DNA of 7,621 nucleotides from Solirubrobacterales bacterium (GCA_019240015.1 JAFAZB010000339.1:1-7621), one strand, 5' to 3'. Counted from the first letter of the stretch, positions 1-6,647 are shown. Notes: generated from the letters alone by a model not told the origin. Numbers and translations are program-made.

Positions 1-1
1 C

Positions 2-439
2 GACGACTGGAACTACTGGTGGACGTACCTCTCCGAGCACATCTCGGAGGCGACCAGCTTCGGCTTCGCGCAGCGCGCGCTGCTCAACACCGCCAATCCG
101 AGCCAGCCCAACAACGTGGGCAATGCACAGGCTTCCGCGCCGGCCAACGGCGGCGGTACCGACTCGCTGCTGACCGGCGGCAACGAGTTCCTGCACGGCC
201 AGACGTACGGAGCGGCGATCGACAACCTCGGCAACGCCGACTGCGAGACCGGCCAGCGCGGCTACCCGTTGAAGCTCAACTACTTCGACTCGCTGCACCG
301 CAACCTCGCGACCGACTCCCACACCCCCGGCGACCAGGGCCCCACGTTCGCCGGCCGCGCACGGGTCCCCGCCGGCGAGACGTACTCCCGCAACCCCCAG
401 ACCGGGCCGCAGCTGCCCTACAACCCAACCAACCCATGA
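2..439 (+). CDS. MCE family protein, C-terminal part (5' end outside window)
   Basis: The reading frame is open from the first bases of the window and ends at TGA 437-439, giving 145 residues of a C-terminus. No MCE domain is visible because it lies upstream, so the family is assigned from context and tail similarity. The fragment starts with an aromatic-rich stretch (DDWNYWWTYLSEH). It then has a Gly/Asn/Ala-rich segment and ends in a Pro/Asn/Gln/Thr-rich tail (NPQTGPQLPYNPTNP). A lone cysteine sits in the motif NADCETGQRGY, and the next gene carries a similar VPCETQ motif in the same part of the protein, which supports common descent. Its stop overlaps the start of the next MCE gene (ATGA), the normal arrangement in MCE operons, where several paralogues form one heteromeric lipid-transport tube. 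An unrelated secreted protein is possible but less likely. Confidence 0.75.
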   Translation, partial: DDWNYWWTYLSEHISEATSFGFAQRALLNTANPSQPNNVGNAQASAPANGGGTDSLLTGGNEFLHGQTYGAAIDNLGNADCETGQRGYPLKLNYFDSLHRNLATDSHTPGDQGPTFAGRARVPAGETYSRNPQTGPQLPYNPTNP

Positions 440-2004
440 GACGCAAGAAGGCACGCAGGAAGGGCATCAGCACGTTCACCGCGGGCCTGATCGGGATCGT
501 GGTGATCGTCGTCTTCTCCTACCTCGCGTACACCAAGTTCGCGAACCCGTTCGCGAGCAAGTTCACGATCCACGCGGTGTTCTCGAACGCCAACGGGCTG
601 CGCTCGGACTCGCTGGTGCGGATCGCCGGCGTCAACGTGGGCAAGGTCACCGGCGTCGGTCCGGTGTCGGGCTGCCAGGCCTCGAACCAGTCCGAGAACA
701 ACTGCCAGGCCGCCGACGTGACGATGGAGATCGACCCCACCGGGCTGCCGATCCACGACAACGCGACGTTCGCGATCCGTCCGCGGATCTTCCTCGAGGG
801 CAACTTCTTCGTCGATGTCAACCCCGGCACCCCCGACGCGCCGGTCGCGGGCGACGGGCACACGTTCCCGATCCAGCAGGGCACCGAGCCGGTGCAGTTC
901 GACCAGGTGCTGACCTCGCTGCAGTCCGACACCCGCCACAACCTCCAGATCCTGCTGCAGCAGTACGGCACGGCGGTCAAGCAGGCCGGCCCGTCCTACA
1001 ACGCCTCGATCCAGTACTGGCTGCCGGCCTACGAGTACTCCGCGATCGTCGCCCACGACGCGCTCGGGATCCAGCCGCACGACCTGTCCAACTACATCAA
1101 CCAGCAGGGGGTCGTGTCCGGCGCGCTCGACGCGCACCCCCAGAACCTGCAGAGCCTGGTGACCGACTTCAACACGACCGCGAACGCGTTCGCGCGCCAG
1201 AACATCGCGCTCGAGAACACGGTCGCGGAGCTGCCCAGGACGCTGTCGGCCGCGATTCCCGCCTTCAACGCGCTCAACGCGGCGTTCCCGCCGGTGCGGG
1301 CGCTGGCGCGAGCGCTGATTCCCGGCGTCGTCTCCTCGGGACCGACGATCGACGCCAGCCTGCCGTTCATCACCCAGCTGCGCCTGCTGGTCAGACCCCA
1401 GGAGCTGCGCGGGCTGGTGCACGACCTGGCGCCCACGGTGCCGGCGCTCGCGAAGCTGACCGAGGAGACGATCCCGTTCATGGGCAACGAGGTGCGGCCC
1501 GCCTCGAGCTGCGTCGCGAACGTGATCTACCCCTGGTCGCAGCTGACCCTGAACGACCCCAACTTCAACGCCTCGAACGGCTTCCCGCCGCACCAGGCGT
1601 ACGTCGAGGCGGTCGACTTCCTCCCGGGCTTGGCCGGCGAGTCGCGTGACACCAGCGCGAACGGCAGCTACATCCGGATCCTCGGCACCGGTGGCACGTT
1701 CACCTACTCGCTGCAGCCGGGGCTGTTCGGCCAGGCGCTGACCAAGATCGACGCGGTGCAGCCGCAGGTTCCCCCCGGCGGCCAGCGCCCGCCGTACGAG
1801 CCGAACGTCCCGTGCGAGACGCAGGCGGCGATCACCGACCTGTCCGCGCCATCTAGCGGCCCGATCCCGCAGGCCTCGAGTGGCGGGCTGTCCGCGCTCG
1901 GGGCGCAGGCCCGCTGGCAGGGTGCCGCCCAGCGGGCGATCGCCGCGATCACCAACACCGCGAAGCAGGACGGGTACGGGGTCAACGCGCCCCCGGTCAA
2001 GTGA
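436..2004 (+). CDS. MCE/MlaD family lipid-transport protein (522 aa)
   Basis: The protein is probably one subunit of a membrane-anchored MCE tube that carries lipids across the cell envelope to a YrbE/MlaE-type permease and its ATPase. It starts with a very basic segment (MRRKKARRKG) followed by a transmembrane helix at about residues 13-31, giving an N-in, C-out anchor. The MCE domain spans about 43-131, with the family-typical VRIAGVNVGKV at 61-71 and a strand containing FLEGNFFVDVNPG near 119-131. A short insertion between C80 and C90 interrupts the domain and looks like a disulfide-closed loop. After the domain comes a long, mainly helical region, then a C-terminal part with C359 and C460. 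The ATG at 436 is chosen because the basic segment and anchor begin there. The frame stays open further upstream, but that stretch overlaps the preceding gene and reads as Arg-rich shadow. No Shine-Dalgarno is visible, so translation is likely coupled through the ATGA overlap. Confidence 0.93.
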   Translation: MRRKKARRKGISTFTAGLIGIVVIVVFSYLAYTKFANPFASKFTIHAVFSNANGLRSDSLVRIAGVNVGKVTGVGPVSGCQASNQSENNCQAADVTMEIDPTGLPIHDNATFAIRPRIFLEGNFFVDVNPGTPDAPVAGDGHTFPIQQGTEPVQFDQVLTSLQSDTRHNLQILLQQYGTAVKQAGPSYNASIQYWLPAYEYSAIVAHDALGIQPHDLSNYINQQGVVSGALDAHPQNLQSLVTDFNTTANAFARQNIALENTVAELPRTLSAAIPAFNALNAAFPPVRALARALIPGVVSSGPTIDASLPFITQLRLLVRPQELRGLVHDLAPTVPALAKLTEETIPFMGNEVRPASSCVANVIYPWSQLTLNDPNFNASNGFPPHQAYVEAVDFLPGLAGESRDTSANGSYIRILGTGGTFTYSLQPGLFGQALTKIDAVQPQVPPGGQRPPYEPNVPCETQAAITDLSAPSSGPIPQASSGGLSALGAQARWQGAAQRAIAAITNTAKQDGYGVNAPPVK

Positions 2005-2005
2005 G

Positions 2006-3502
2006 ATGAAGCTCGCGATCAAGCGACACGCGGGCGACTTCGCGGCGATCCTGGTACTGCTGGTGCTGTCGATCGTGGTCGCGGGCTACATCCTGCACAA
2101 CGAGCGGCTGCGGTTCCCGTTCATCCAGTCCGCGCCGTTCACGCTCAACGCCGAGTTCTCGACCGCCCAGGCCGTGACCCCCGGCCAGGGTCAGAGCGTG
2201 CGCGTCTCCGGCGTGCAGATCGGGGAGATCGGCGGGGTCACGCTGAAGAACGGGATGGCGATCGTGCAGATGGACATCGACCAGAAGTTCAAGCACCTGG
2301 TCCACCAGAACGCGACCGCGCTGCTGCGCCCCAAGACCGGGCTCAAGGACATGTTCATCGAGCTCAACCCGGGGAACGGGTACGCGCCGATCGCCAAGCC
2401 CGGCTACACGATCCCGCTCTCCAACACGCTGCCCGACGTCAACGTCGATGAGATCCTCGCCTCGCTCGACGGCGACACGCGCCAGTACCTCGACCTGCTG
2501 GTCAACGGCGCCGGCCAGGGGCTCAACGGGCGCGGCGACCAGCTGGCCCAGGTGCTCGAGCGCTTCGAGCCCACCCACCGCGACCTGGCGCGGGTCAATC
2601 GCGCGGTCGCGGTGCGCGGCGCCGACCTGCGCCAGCTGATCAACTCGCTCCAGCGGCTCAACACGGCGCTGGCCGTCAAGCAGGCCCAGATCGTCCAGCT
2701 GGTCGATGCCAGCTCGGTCGTGTTCCGGGCCTTCGCGTCCCAGGATCAGAGCATCAGCCGCGCGATCGCCGACCTCCCCGGGACGCTCCAGCAGACCACG
2801 ACCACGCTCGGCCAGGTGCAGGCATTCGCCAGCCAGCTGGGCCCCGCCGCCCAGAACCTGTTGCCGGCCGCCAACGCGCTCCCCGCCGCCAACGCCGCGC
2901 TGACGGCGCTCTCCAGGCCCAGCGCGCCGATCGTCCAGAACCAGATCCGGCCGTTCGTGATCGCGGCCCGGCCGGTGGTCCGCAACCTGCGACCCGCCTC
3001 GATCAACCTGGCCGCCGCGACCCCCAACCTCTCGAACGTGTTCGCGGTCCTCAACCACTTCGTCAACATGCTGGGCTACAACCCCGGCAACACCGAGCAC
3101 GGCTACCTGTGGTGGCTGGCGTGGCTGAACCACAACGCGCGCACGCTGTTCTCGATCCAGGACGCCAACGGTGACTTCCGGCCGCTGTTCCTCCAGGCCA
3201 GCTGCGCGTCGCTGGCTCAGATCGCCAGCAACGTTCCCAACGCCGAGACGATCTTCAACCTGACCCCGATCCTCACCACCGCCGGCCTGTGTCCCGCCCA
3301 GGCCGCGGCAGACGTCGCCGACTACAAGCGCTACCAGCAACAGCAGCAAAGCGGCGCGCTCAACGGCCACGCCGCCCCGAGCCGCCCGGGGACCGCGACC
3401 ACCCCCGGCTCCGGCTCCGCGGGCTCGGGCGCCACGAGCACGACGCCCGGCTCCTCCGGGACGTCGACCACCGGGTTCTATCCCCAGCTCCCCACCGGCT
3501 GA
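2006..3502 (+). CDS. MCE/MlaD family lipid-transport protein with Gly/Ser/Thr-rich tail (498 aa)
   Basis: This is the second complete MCE subunit. It has a short basic N-terminus (MKLAIKRHAG), a transmembrane helix at about 12-30 and an MCE domain at about 44-122 with SVRVSGVQIGEIGGV (64-78) and DMFIELNPGNG (115-125). A long alpha-helical middle follows (roughly 150-330), matching the needle-forming helices of MCE proteins, with Gln/Ala/Leu-rich heptad-like stretches. Two cysteines, C400 and C429, could form a disulfide outside the membrane. The end is unusual for the set: five glutamines at 444-448, then a Pro/Gly/Ser/Thr-rich low-complexity tail from about 457 to 488, finishing FYPQLPTG. 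The ATG at 2006 lies one base after the previous stop. It is preferred over in-frame starts inside the upstream gene because the anchor follows directly. There is no lipobox, so it is not the lipoprotein member known from mycobacterial mce operons. Confidence 0.93.
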   Translation: MKLAIKRHAGDFAAILVLLVLSIVVAGYILHNERLRFPFIQSAPFTLNAEFSTAQAVTPGQGQSVRVSGVQIGEIGGVTLKNGMAIVQMDIDQKFKHLVHQNATALLRPKTGLKDMFIELNPGNGYAPIAKPGYTIPLSNTLPDVNVDEILASLDGDTRQYLDLLVNGAGQGLNGRGDQLAQVLERFEPTHRDLARVNRAVAVRGADLRQLINSLQRLNTALAVKQAQIVQLVDASSVVFRAFASQDQSISRAIADLPGTLQQTTTTLGQVQAFASQLGPAAQNLLPAANALPAANAALTALSRPSAPIVQNQIRPFVIAARPVVRNLRPASINLAAATPNLSNVFAVLNHFVNMLGYNPGNTEHGYLWWLAWLNHNARTLFSIQDANGDFRPLFLQASCASLAQIASNVPNAETIFNLTPILTTAGLCPAQAAADVADYKRYQQQQQSGALNGHAAPSRPGTATTPGSGSAGSGATSTTPGSSGTSTTGFYPQLPTG

Positions 3503-4959
3503 TGGAAACCGGCAGCCCGTCACTCGCAAAGGTCGTCACGATGGTGCTGTTCGCGCTCTCGTGCGTGGGGCTGCTGCTGTTCCTGTGGCTCTCGTTCGGG
3601 GGCACGATCCCGTTCAACCCCCAGGGCTACCGGTTCCGGGTCGCGTTCCAGAACGCCGACCAGCTGGCGACCCAGGCCGACGTCCGGATCGCGGGGGTGA
3701 ACGTCGGCAAGGTGATCGACAAGTCGCTCGACCCGCAAGGCAACCGCACGATCGCCACGATCACGCTCAACAACAAGTTCGCGCCGATCCACCAGAACGC
3801 CCACGCGATCCTGCGCGAGAAGACGATCCTCGGCGAGACCTACGTCGAGCTGACCCCGGGGACCGCCAACAGCCCGGCGCTCCCCGACGAGGGCCTGCTC
3901 CCGCGGGGCAACGTGCAGCACGCGGTGCAGCTCGACGAGATCTTCAACGCGCTCGACCCGCAAACGCGGCGCGCGTTCCAGGTCTGGCAGCAGCAGCTGG
4001 CGACGGCGATCAACGGCAACGATCAGAACCTCAACAGCGTGCTCGGCAACCTGCCCACGTTCGCCGCCGACGCGACCGATCTGCTCCAGGTGCTCGACAT
4101 CCAGCACACCGCCGTGGTCCGGCTGGTGCAGAACGGCGGCACGGTGTTCGCGGCGCTCAGCCAGAGCCAGACTGCCCTGCGCAACCTGATCACCAGCGGC
4201 GAGACGACGTTCGCGACCACCGCCGCAAACAACAACAACATCGCCGCCACGTTCCACGTGTTCCCCACCTTCCTCGACGAGACCAAGGCGACGATGGCGC
4301 GGCTGCAGACGTTCTCGCTCGACGCGGACCCGCTGATCAAGCAGCTCGAGCCGGTCGCGCAGAACCTCGGGCCGACGCTGCACTCGGTCCGGCTGCTGTC
4401 GCCCGACCTGCGCTCGTTCTTCTTCCACCTGGGGCCGCTGATCACGGTCTCGAAGACCGGCCTGCCCGCGATCCGCGACGTGATCCGCGGCGCCACGCCG
4501 CTGCTCGGCTCGCTCGGGCCGTTCCTCGAGCAGCTCAACCCGATCCTCGGCTGGCTCGAGCAGCACCAGCAGCTGACCTCCGACTTCATCTCCAACGGCG
4601 CCACCCCGATCGCCGCCAAGACCACCAGCTTCTCCGGCGGCGGCACCGGCCACTACCTGCGCCAGTTCGGCCCCACCGGGCCCGAGACGTTCTCGTTCGC
4701 CCCGACCCGCGACTCAAACAACCGCGGCGATACCTACCCGCCGCCCCTGTGGCTGTCGCAGATCTTCGACGCCGGCGGGAACTTCAAGGGCGACTGGGGC
4801 CTCCCCTCGTGGGACTGCAACAACGCCGGCGGCCAGACTCCCTCGAGCCCGGGCCAGACCGGCCATCAGGCCTGCTGGGTGGCGCCGAACCTGGGGCCGC
4901 TGGTCGGCGAGCTCGGCAAGTTCCCGGAGATCAGGGCGGCGGCATACTCGAGTAAGTAG
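3502..4959 (+). CDS. MCE/MlaD family lipid-transport protein, last gene of the operon (485 aa)
   Basis: This is the third complete MCE subunit and the last gene before a convergent gene. The N-terminus is short and polar (METGSPSLAK), followed by a transmembrane helix at about 11-32. The MCE domain covers about 42-120. Its motif VRIAGVNVGKV at 61-71 is identical in sequence and position to that of the first complete MCE protein, but encoded with different codons. The domain ends with GETYVELTPG (111-120). The middle is helical, with an Asn-rich patch (AANNNNIAATF) and repeated Leu/Gln segments. The C-terminus is Gly/Pro/Asn-rich and has C439 and C458, close enough to form a disulfide. The start ATG 3502 shares one base with the previous stop (TGATG), so translation is coupled. 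ATG 3541 would cut into the anchor and is less likely. C21 sits in the anchor as FALSC, which does not fit a lipobox. Confidence 0.93.
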   Translation: METGSPSLAKVVTMVLFALSCVGLLLFLWLSFGGTIPFNPQGYRFRVAFQNADQLATQADVRIAGVNVGKVIDKSLDPQGNRTIATITLNNKFAPIHQNAHAILREKTILGETYVELTPGTANSPALPDEGLLPRGNVQHAVQLDEIFNALDPQTRRAFQVWQQQLATAINGNDQNLNSVLGNLPTFAADATDLLQVLDIQHTAVVRLVQNGGTVFAALSQSQTALRNLITSGETTFATTAANNNNIAATFHVFPTFLDETKATMARLQTFSLDADPLIKQLEPVAQNLGPTLHSVRLLSPDLRSFFFHLGPLITVSKTGLPAIRDVIRGATPLLGSLGPFLEQLNPILGWLEQHQQLTSDFISNGATPIAAKTTSFSGGGTGHYLRQFGPTGPETFSFAPTRDSNNRGDTYPPPLWLSQIFDAGGNFKGDWGLPSWDCNNAGGQTPSSPGQTGHQACWVAPNLGPLVGELGKFPEIRAAAYSSK

Positions 4960-4960
4960 G

Positions 4961-4991
4961 GGGCGCTCGCGCGGCCAGGGCGCTCGCGCGG
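4961..4991. repeat. 14-base tandem direct repeat in convergent gap
   Basis: The sequence GGGCGCTCGCGCGG occurs at 4961-4974 and again, unchanged, at 4978-4991, separated by CCA. It fills most of the 44-base gap between the stop of the last MCE gene (4957-4959) and the stop of the convergent regulator (5004-5006). It does not make a convincing hairpin and no T-tract follows, so it is not a standard intrinsic terminator. A role as a protein-binding or termination region is possible, but nothing in the sequence proves it. Confidence 0.6.
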
Positions 4992-5003
4992 TCCGAAGGC
5001 GCG

Positions 5004-5870
5004 TTACGCCGCGGCGCCGCTGTCCGCGCCGTGCTCGCCGTCGCCGGCGGCTTCGGCCGTGCGCGCGCCACCCAGCGCGAGGCCGTCCAGCAGCGCGCCC
5101 GCCAGCTTCTCGTCGCCGGTGATCTCGAGCCCCTCGCGGCCGCCCCCGGGCGAGAAGGCGCTGATCCACGCGGGCGGTGGACCGCTGACGCGGGCCGCAG
5201 GATTCTCGGCGGTCCGTTCCTCGAGCGTCACATCGCCGCCGGAGATCGAGACCGCGTAGCTGAGCGGCTCGCCCGCTTCTCCGTTCTGAACGGTCAGCTC
5301 CACGACGCCGCTGACGTCCGCGGGCGGGTGCACCAGCCCCGGGGCGAGCCTGAAGATCGCGCCGAGGCTGATCCGCTCCGAGGCGCGCGGCGGGCTCCAG
5401 GCCCAGTCGAACCCCCACCGCGCGAGCGCTCCCAGGATCGGCATCAGCTCGCGGGCGCGCTGGGTCAGCTCGTAGTCGACGCGCGGAGGAACCTCTCGGT
5501 AGCGCTTACGGGTTAGCATGCCGTCCGCGACCATCCGGTTGAGCCGAGAACGGAGCTGCTCGGTGGAGATCCCCGGAAGGACCCGCTGCAACTCAACGAA
5601 GCGACGTGGTCCGGCCGCGAGATCGCGAACGATTAACAGCGTCCACTTATCCCCGACCAGGTCGAGCGCGCGAGCGTCAGGCGACCATTGGTCGTATGGA
5701 TGACGCTTCGGGGGCGGTACTTGAGGGATCGAGACCTTCCGCTTTACGAACCTGCCTGCCTGCTTTTCAGGATAACGGACACCCCCGACGGTGGCGCCAA
5801 TTTGGGGGTCGATGCAAGACGTTTTGCGCGAGTTTCCGTAACGCGTGTCGTTACTGTTTCTGATGGGCAA
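5004..5870 (-). CDS. HxlR-type winged-helix regulator fused to SCP2-like C-terminal domain; start uncertain
   Basis: This is a DNA-binding regulator. The coordinates use the only usual start codon in frame (TTG 5870-5868, 288 aa), but conserved sequence begins only near 5700. If translation began at ATC 5729-5727 the protein would have 241 residues, and that numbering is used here. The HxlR winged helix covers about 12-110: YDQWSPDARALDLVGDKWTL, then LLIVRDL, GISTEQLRSRLNRM as the recognition region, and a wing near TRKRYREVPPRVDYELT. The position usually held by a conserved Cys (QWCP) is Ser, and the 241-residue form has no cysteine at all, so thiol-redox sensing as in YodB or HypR is unlikely. 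Residues about 138-220 resemble a small SCP2/sterol-carrier-like domain (YAVSISGGDVTLEE, then LEITGDEKLAGALLDGL), a partner seen in actinobacterial HxlR proteins and a likely hydrophobic-ligand sensor. The tail is Ala/Gly-rich. The gene runs convergent to the MCE operon and divergent from the DsbA-fold gene. One rare TTA leucine codon lies at 5636-5634. Confidence 0.85.
   Translation of the reverse strand: MPIRNSNDTRYGNSRKTSCIDPQIGATVGGVRYPEKQAGRFVKRKVSIPQVPPPKRHPYDQWSPDARALDLVGDKWTLLIVRDLAAGPRRFVELQRVLPGISTEQLRSRLNRMVADGMLTRKRYREVPPRVDYELTQRARELMPILGALARWGFDWAWSPPRASERISLGAIFRLAPGLVHPPADVSGVVELTVQNGEAGEPLSYAVSISGGDVTLEERTAENPAARVSGPPPAWISAFSPGGGREGLEITGDEKLAGALLDGLALGGARTAEAAGDGEHGADSGAAA
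5735..5740 (-). promoter_or_regulatory. Possible Shine-Dalgarno (GGAAGG) for the regulator
   Basis: On the minus strand GGAAGG is followed, after a 5-base spacer, by ATC (5729-5727) in the regulator frame. This is good spacing for ribosome binding, but ATC is a very rare start codon, so the site is only suggestive. Confidence 0.3.
5751..5763. repeat. Short CCTG tandem repeat in regulator leader
   Basis: Three CCTG units plus one base stand in a row. On the minus strand they read as GCAGGCAGGCAGG, just upstream of the conserved part of the regulator gene, so they could act as Shine-Dalgarno-like AGG sequence. Three units are too few to prove slippage. Adding one unit on paper would bring a GTG at 5782-5780 into frame with the regulator. 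Confidence 0.5.
5769..5774 (-). promoter_or_regulatory. Possible -10 box of the regulator gene (TATCCT)
   Basis: Read on the minus strand, TATCCT fits the TANNNT -10 pattern. It would start transcription near 5762, shortly before the conserved part of the regulator. A -35 box is not clear: TTGGCG lies about 20 bases upstream, which is too far for a standard spacer. If correct, the TTG at 5870 would lie outside the transcript and could not be the start. Confidence 0.35.
5838..5854. promoter_or_regulatory. Inverted repeat, candidate operator of the HxlR regulator
   Basis: A perfect dyad, GTAACG at 5838-5843 and CGTTAC at 5849-5854 with a 5-base spacer, lies in the divergent promoter region between the regulator and the DsbA-fold gene. 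Its right arm overlaps the likely -10 box (5852-5857) of the rightward gene, a position expected to block RNA polymerase. HxlR proteins bind as dimers to short inverted repeats next to the genes they control, so binding by the neighbouring regulator is a reasonable inference, not shown. Confidence 0.5.
5852..5857 (+). promoter_or_regulatory. Likely -10 box (TACTGT) for the DsbA-fold gene
   Basis: TACTGT matches TANNNT and ends five bases before ATG 5863, with no Shine-Dalgarno in between. Transcription would begin at or beside the start codon, giving a leaderless mRNA, a common arrangement in actinobacteria. This favours ATG 5863 over GTG 5845, which would lie upstream of the transcript start. 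Confidence 0.45.
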
Positions 5871-6606
5871 CCTGATCCTCCTCGATGACCGCCGCGCGGA
5901 CCGCTCGCGACCGACGCGCGACCTCCGGCCGGCGTTCTTCTTCGACTTGCGCTGCCCGTTCTCGTACCTCGCGGCCGAGCGGGTCGAGCGGATGCTGGGC
6001 GAGGTCGATTGGGTGCCGGTCGCCAGCAGCGCGCTCAGCCACCAGCCCGCACCGCCCAGGCCGCGCGAGCGCCAGCGCGCCCGGCAGCGCAGCGAGTTCC
6101 TGGGCCTGTGGACCCAAGCACAGCAGCGCGCCGAGCAGCTCCGCCTGCCGCTGGTCTGGCCTGACCGGTTCCCGGCCGAGGTGCGCCGTGCGATGCGGGC
6201 CGCCGTCTACGCCTCCGAGACCGGGGCGGGCGCCCGCTTTGGGCTGGCGGCGATCCGGCTCGCCTTCTGCGGCGGCTTCGATCTCGAGGACCCGGAGATT
6301 CTCGCCGAGGCGGCGGCAGCCGCGAGCATGACGCTCGAGGACTGCCTCGCGGCCGCCGGCGACCCGGCCCGCGACCTCTCCCCGCGCGCCACCGCCACGG
6401 GCCTCCGCACGCGCGGGATCCGCCGTCTCCCCGCGGTGCGCCTCGGGACCCGCTGGTTCGTGGGCGAGCCCGGGCTGATGGCCGCGAGCGCGATGCTGCG
6501 CACGGCCGCCGCCCGCCGCCGGCCCCTGCGCTCCGATGGCCAGCGGCAGTCGGGCGGGCTGGGCCGGGTCGAAGCCGATGGGGGCCCGCTGACCCCGGTG
6601 GCCTGA
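5863..6606 (+). CDS. DsbA-fold / 2-hydroxychromene-2-carboxylate isomerase-like protein (247 aa)
   Basis: This is a thioredoxin-superfamily protein of the DsbA / HCCA-isomerase type, presumably cytoplasmic since no signal peptide is seen. The first strand and active-site turn read PAFFFDLRCPFSYLAAERV (residues 23-41), so the catalytic position has CPFS (31-34), a single cysteine, rather than CxxC. A helical insertion follows (about 65-170) with WTQAQQRAEQLRLPLVWPDRF (83-103), and the fold closes with RRLPAVRL (187-194), where P190 is the expected cis-proline, then WFVGEPGLMAASAML. Glutathione- or thiol-linked isomerases of this family often have Ser at the equivalent place, so thiol chemistry or isomerisation is more likely than disulfide formation. 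The substrate is unknown. The last 30 residues are Arg/Gly-rich and probably disordered. ATG 5863 is preferred; GTG 5845 would add six residues but lies inside the inverted repeat. The gene is divergent from the HxlR regulator, which probably controls it. Confidence 0.8.
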   Translation: MGNLILLDDRRADRSRPTRDLRPAFFFDLRCPFSYLAAERVERMLGEVDWVPVASSALSHQPAPPRPRERQRARQRSEFLGLWTQAQQRAEQLRLPLVWPDRFPAEVRRAMRAAVYASETGAGARFGLAAIRLAFCGGFDLEDPEILAEAAAAASMTLEDCLAAAGDPARDLSPRATATGLRTRGIRRLPAVRLGTRWFVGEPGLMAASAMLRTAAARRRPLRSDGQRQSGGLGRVEADGGPLTPVA

Positions 6607-6647
6607 CGGTCTCGCGAGCGCCCGCGCCCACGGCCGCCGCACACTGT

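Noticed and set aside
418..2022. Long minus-strand open frame opposite the first complete MCE gene
   Set aside because: Its translation is Arg/Gly/Val-rich with no recognisable domain; it is the antisense shadow expected at very high GC.
1997..3529. Long minus-strand open frame opposite the second complete MCE gene
   Set aside because: Composition is dominated by Arg, Gly, Asp and Val repeats and it mirrors the real gene; no motif or ribosome site.
3532..3567. Lipoprotein signal in the last MCE protein (FALSC)
   Set aside because: Ala at -3, Leu at -2 and Ser at -1 do not fit a lipobox, and the hydrophobic stretch continues after the cysteine as a membrane anchor.
3561..4955. Second plus-strand open frame inside the last MCE gene
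   Set aside because: Arg/Ala/Pro-rich out-of-frame reading of a gene with a clear anchor and MCE domain in the other frame.
4960..5003. Bidirectional intrinsic terminator
   Set aside because: Only stems of 4-5 base pairs can be drawn (such as CGCGC with GCGCG) and no T-tract follows on either strand.
5634..5636. bldA-like control through a TTA leucine codon in the regulator
   Set aside because: A TTA is present, but bldA-type control is a Streptomyces feature and one codon is not evidence for it in this lineage.
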